Notes under the pieces: model-generated
Told to the model about the DNA's origin: nothing
The model's database searches: none
What the model saw: only the letters and a program-made list of their open reading frames with translations
Position numbers and translations under genes: made by a program
Source: an uncultured Rhodospirillaceae bacterium
GTDB taxonomy: Bacteria; Pseudomonadota; Alphaproteobacteria; Rhodospirillales; Magnetospirillaceae
Direction: 5' to 3'
NCBI GenBank assembly: GCA_903899885.1
Contig: CAIULK010000182.1
Location: 1-40,461, forward strand
Length of the DNA stretch: 40,461 nucleotides
Part shown: positions 38,309 to 40,461 of the stretch, one piece after another
Layout: every line of letters begins with the position of its first letter
Position numbering within the stretch: the stretch's first letter is position 1

Positions 38309-38575
38309 ATGAAACGGACGAGATTCACGGAAGAGCAGATTATCGGGATTCTGAAGGAGCAGGAGGCCGGTGCGAAGACGGCGGATCTTTGCCGCCGCCA
38401 CGGGATCGGCGAATCGACGTTTTACAAGTGGAAAGCCAAATACGGCGGGCTTGAGGTGTCGGAGGCCAAGCGGCTGAAGGCGCTTGAGGATGAAAACGCC
38501 CGACTGAAGAAGCTTCTTGCCGAGTCGATGCTGAATGAGGCGGCGCTTCGCGATCTTCTTGGAAAAAAATGGTAA
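38309..38575 (+). CDS. IS3-family transposase OrfA
   Basis: The 88-residue protein is the DNA-binding half: [19 protein letters not shown] and a helix-turn-helix [20 protein letters not shown], then a leucine-zipper-like coil [19 protein letters not shown]. The last codons run over seven A (38563-38569), an A-AAA-AAA slippery site where a -1 ribosomal shift would make the OrfAB transposase. Confidence 0.95.
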   Translation: MKRTRFTEEQIIGILKEQEAGAKTADLCRRHGIGESTFYKWKAKYGGLEVSEAKRLKALEDENARLKKLLAESMLNEAALRDLLGKKW

Positions 38576-39495
38576 GGCCCGCCGCCAAGCGGGATGCCGT
38601 CGCCCATCTGCGAAGCCAATTCCAGATGAGCGAGCGTCGGGCCTGCACTGTGATCGCGGCGGATCGCACGATGGTTCGTTACCGCTCGGTTCGGCCCGAT
38701 GACGCCAGTCTTCGCGGACGTTTGCGCGAGTTGGCTCAGCAACGGCGCCGGTTCGGATATCGGCGTCTGTTTGTCCTTCTGCGCCGAGATGGGGAGGCGT
38801 CGGGGATCAGTCGGGTTTACCGGCTGTATCGCGAGGAGGGATTGGCCGTGCGCAAGCGCCGCGCGCGGCGCAAAGCCGTCGGCACGCGAGCGCCGGTTCT
38901 GGTTGAAGCCATGCCCAATGCCCGCTGGTCCCTGGATTTCGTCCACGACCAGATGGACAGCGGACGACGCTTCCGCGTGCTCAACATCGTCGATGACATG
39001 ACGCGGGAATGTTTGGTCGCGGTCCCGGACACGTCGATTTCCGGCCTGCGGGTCGCCCGCGAACTGACAGCGTTGACCGCGCGGCGCGGCAAGCCGGGAA
39101 TGATCGTTTCCGACAACGGGACCGAGTTGACATCAAGCGCCGTGCTGAAATGGGCGCAGGACCAAAAGATCGCTTGGCATTACATCGCGCCCGGCAAGCC
39201 GATGCAGAACGGGTTTGCCGAGAGCTTCAACGGCCGCATGCGGGACGAACTGCTCAACGAGACGATCTTCACCAGCCTGAACCAGGCCCGCGCCGTCATT
39301 GCGGCCTGGGTCACCGATTACAACACGGCAAGGCCGCATTCGGCTTTGGGATATCAAACGCCAGCGGCCTATGCCGCCAAATTCAAGGCAATGGGGCCAG
39401 GATCTCCGCCCGTACCGGGCTCCGACCCCGACCCCATTGCCTTGATCGCTCCACACGGCTTAACCTCAGCCAAGGCTCTACTTATGGCTGGATGA
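38569..39495 (+). CDS. IS3-family transposase OrfB (DDE integrase core)
   Basis: The 308-residue protein in the -1 frame relative to OrfA has the rve catalytic core: the first Asp in [10 protein letters not shown], the second in [12 protein letters not shown] and the Glu in [18 protein letters not shown]-terminal [18 protein letters not shown] is the IS3 hallmark. It is intact, so the element may still be mobile. It is made mainly as an OrfAB fusion by frameshifting; the ATG at 38569 could also be used directly. Confidence 0.95.
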   Translation: MVRPAAKRDAVAHLRSQFQMSERRACTVIAADRTMVRYRSVRPDDASLRGRLRELAQQRRRFGYRRLFVLLRRDGEASGISRVYRLYREEGLAVRKRRARRKAVGTRAPVLVEAMPNARWSLDFVHDQMDSGRRFRVLNIVDDMTRECLVAVPDTSISGLRVARELTALTARRGKPGMIVSDNGTELTSSAVLKWAQDQKIAWHYIAPGKPMQNGFAESFNGRMRDELLNETIFTSLNQARAVIAAWVTDYNTARPHSALGYQTPAAYAAKFKAMGPGSPPVPGSDPDPIALIAPHGLTSAKALLMAG

Positions 39496-39681
39496 AAGTT
39501 TCACGGCAGGTCAGGGGTAGCGCCACTTCGTGTCTTCAAAGCCGTTGATTAGACTGAGAACACGCTTCTTGACTAAGCCGATTAGTTGAGGGGCCGAGGT
39601 GACGCTGGCAAGCGTATCATCAACCAGAATTTCAAATGATAGCCCTGCCATGAATGCCAATGCCCCCGAATTGACGCGCAA

Positions 39682-39861
39682 TTAGTTAATGTACGCCTTG
39701 ATGATGCGCGCCCTTAGCTGGATATCGACTGCGTACAGCACGCGATGGTAGCTCGCCGAAGGACAGCTTTCTAGAACTAAAGTAAACATCCATTGGGGCG
39801 CGACAGTGACTTGCCGGTTGGGCTCTACAACGGCAGCTTCGAGGAAGTGGCCATAATGCTC
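39682..39861 (-). other. Coding-like fragment between integrase stub and hamA
   Basis: The minus frame is open for about 60 codons (EHYGHFLEAAVVEPNRQVTV, then MFTLVLESCPSASYHRVLY and VDIQLRARIIKAYIN before TAA). It reads like the C-terminal end of a protein. It follows directly, in the same frame, after the stop of the integrase stub, so it may be the tail of a gene whose front was deleted. I do not recognise it. Confidence 0.35.
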
Positions 39862-40206
39862 TCAATGGCTAATGTGCGCGCCGGTTCCAGCCGCGAAGCG
39901 TGCGGCCCGCAGCCGGGCAGCCGGTGAGAGATACCGAAAGCCCGTCTGCCTAACTTCCGGCTCGGGGGATGGCGCAGACGCGACCTCCTCCCGCAGACGC
40001 TTGAACTCTTTGTCCCAGTAGTCGCGCTCCTTCTTCCACCGCTCGTCGGCAGTGGCGCGATCCTTGGTGCCGAGGCTCTTGGGCGGCACCTCGCCGTTCT
40101 TGAACAGGTGCCGAAGATCGACGGGTGCGCGACGGCGGTAGTAGTAGACCCCGTTGTCGCGTTTGACCAAGCCAGGAGGGAGTTTCGCCACGTCGATCAT
40201 GCCCAA
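39862..40206 (-). pseudogene. Tyrosine recombinase (integrase) N-terminal stub
   Basis: The 114-codon ORF begins next to a tRNA gene and reads LPPGLVKRDNGVYYYRRRAP, DLRHLFKNGEVPPKSLGTKD, ATADERWKKERDYWDKEFKR. This is the N-terminal DUF6538-type segment of phage and island integrases. The core-binding and catalytic (R-H-R-Y) domains are missing: after AARFAAGTG the frame stops at 39862. It cannot catalyse excision, so the island is stranded unless helped in trans. Confidence 0.8.
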
Positions 40207-40209
40207 TGT

Positions 40210-40228
40210 GTAACAGCAATGTAATACA
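40210..40228 (+). repeat. 19-bp repeat, right copy (possible integrase arm site)
   Basis: GTAACAGCAATGTAATACA lies just upstream of the integrase start and matches 17 of 19 bases at 34796-34814 in direct orientation. It begins 82 bp before the tRNA-end repeat. Confidence 0.5.
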
Positions 40229-40291
40229 CACGGAAGATGAGGCTGGCGGAAATCCTGGAGTTCTAGGCCCTGCGCGGGTTTCAGGGGAGGA

Positions 40292-40308
40292 TGGTGGGCC
40301 CGGCAGGA
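40292..40308 (+). repeat. Candidate right attachment site (tRNA 3' end)
   Basis: TGGTGGGCCCGGCAGGA on the plus strand is the complement of the tRNA CCA end, acceptor 3' strand and part of the T stem. It pairs with the near-identical copy at 34714-34730. Confidence 0.55.
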
Positions 40309-40368
40309 CTCGAACCTGCAACCAGACCGTTATGAGCGGCCGGCTCTAACCAATTGAGCTACTGGTCC
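40292..40368 (-). tRNA. tRNA with CAU anticodon (probably Ile2, possibly Met), mismatched acceptor stem
   Basis: The 77-base cloverleaf includes CCA. It has GCTC/GAGC D stem, GGCCG/CGGTC anticodon stem around CTCATAA (anticodon CAT), and GCAGG/CCTGC T stem around TTCGAGT. General sequence resembles the lysidine-modified isoleucine tRNA. The acceptor strands GGACCAG and CGGGCCC pair at only five of seven positions (A3-C70 and A6-G67 mismatched), so its function is doubtful. It is the likely integration site of the adjacent island. Confidence 0.8.
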
Positions 40369-40385
40369 AGTGATGACTTGGGCCG

Positions 40386-40461
40386 TCACTTCCCTTTTGC
40401 CGGCTTTCCAGCAGAGGCTGAACCCTTCAGTGATGGCGCCGCCGCAATTTCCTTCGGCTTG
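40386..40461 (-). CDS. Possible C-terminal end of a Lys/Ala-rich protein (cut by window edge)
   Basis: The last 24 codons before a TGA at 40386-40388 read KPKEIAAAPSLKGSASAGKP then AKGK, a basic low-complexity tail like those ending several DNA-binding proteins. It is too short to name, and could be non-coding. Confidence 0.3.
   Translation of the reverse strand, partial: KPKEIAAAPSLKGSASAGKPAKGK

Larger units (their letters stand above)
38244..39513 (+). mobile_element. Complete IS3-family insertion sequence
   Basis: The 1270-bp element has terminal inverted repeats starting TGACCTGCC at both ends (38244 rightward; 39513 leftward), continuing CCTGAAAAGTTCCTCC versus GTGAAACTTTCATCC. It is flanked by GGGG at 38240-38243 and 39514-39517, a target duplication of normal IS3 size. 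It carries orfA and orfB with an A-run slippery site. It interrupts hamA. Confidence 0.92.
37965..39651 (-). pseudogene. hamA: HamA-like (DUF1837) Hachiman nuclease, split by IS3 and truncated
   Basis: Two pieces flank an IS3 element. The N-terminal piece starts at ATG 39651 with MAGLSFEILVDD and reads to EDTKWRYP. After the IS, the frame resumes KFQSYLWDNIAQTALSERER, then AAKNLRLTDNDKIGQGSEIA and FGALPVVPKIFYKQN, ending with GADSVH at about 37967. This text is characteristic of DUF1837/HamA, the effector nuclease of Hachiman. Removing the IS and one copy of its 4-bp duplication rejoins the frame exactly. After GADSVH the sequence jumps out of frame into hamB, so the second half of the nuclease fold, where an ExK motif is expected, is gone. 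The family call rests on remembered motif patterns. Confidence 0.7.

Overview
The window is GC-rich chromosomal DNA of a flagellated alphaproteobacterium, most like a Rhodospirillales member (Magnetospirillum/Rhodospirillum type). The evidence is the argH-lptM-lysA block, the yejABEF transporter, a CckA-type hybrid kinase encoded downstream of flhB, and a CtrA-like box in the flagellar intergenic region. The taxonomic placement is inference from gene content and protein style.

Layout. 1-1650: the end of an IS630-type element, then a damaged envelope locus in which a TPR/beta-barrel outer-membrane gene is fused out of frame to a FecR-domain remnant. 1690-8210: purU, a small acidic unknown, a TusE/DsrC-like gene, a frameshifted voltage-gated K+ channel, yqgE, and the overlapping argH-lptM-lysA operon. 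8290-14590: a GxxExxY protein, a zinc-ribbon/DUF3426 membrane protein, an ETF-QO / TPR lipoprotein / ispE operon and an Lrp-type regulator. 14675-17350: a peroxiredoxin with its own promoter and terminator, trxB and a LysR regulator. 17390-17570: a probable structured small RNA.

18050-25500: flagellar export and basal-body genes in two divergent operons. The minus-strand operon is flgB-flgC-fliE-fliQ-fliR-flhB-cckA. The plus-strand operon is an FlhB-C-terminal-like gene, a small unknown, fliO and fliP. A TTAA-N7-TTAA box lies between them, so the kinase that feeds phosphate to CtrA is encoded in an operon that CtrA probably controls. cckA carries a one-base frameshift in a G run. The K+ channel carries the same kind of lesion, which suggests either sequencing error or recent decay.

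25576-32110: tRNA-Lys(CTT), hisN and the translationally coupled yejABEF peptide importer. 32100-35770: three small toxin-antitoxin-like pairs (YoeB/YefM with a recognisable operator, HEPN/MNT, and a PIN toxin with its partner) around an RluC-type pseudouridine synthase.

34714-40308 looks like a decayed integrative element. It is bounded by 17-bp near-identical direct repeats, and the right copy is the 3' end of a CAU-anticodon tRNA gene. It holds a PIN/antitoxin pair, a wrecked anti-phage locus that I read as Hachiman (hamA-hamB), an intact IS3-family element inside hamA with a 4-bp target duplication, and the N-terminal stub of a tyrosine recombinase beside the tRNA. The hamA/hamB locus is inactivated by the IS insertion, an internal deletion and a frameshift. 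I found no CRISPR array and no intact undescribed multi-gene system. The best candidates for new biology are the decayed Hachiman island, the multi-hairpin RNA at 17.4 kb and the CtrA-flagella-CckA loop.
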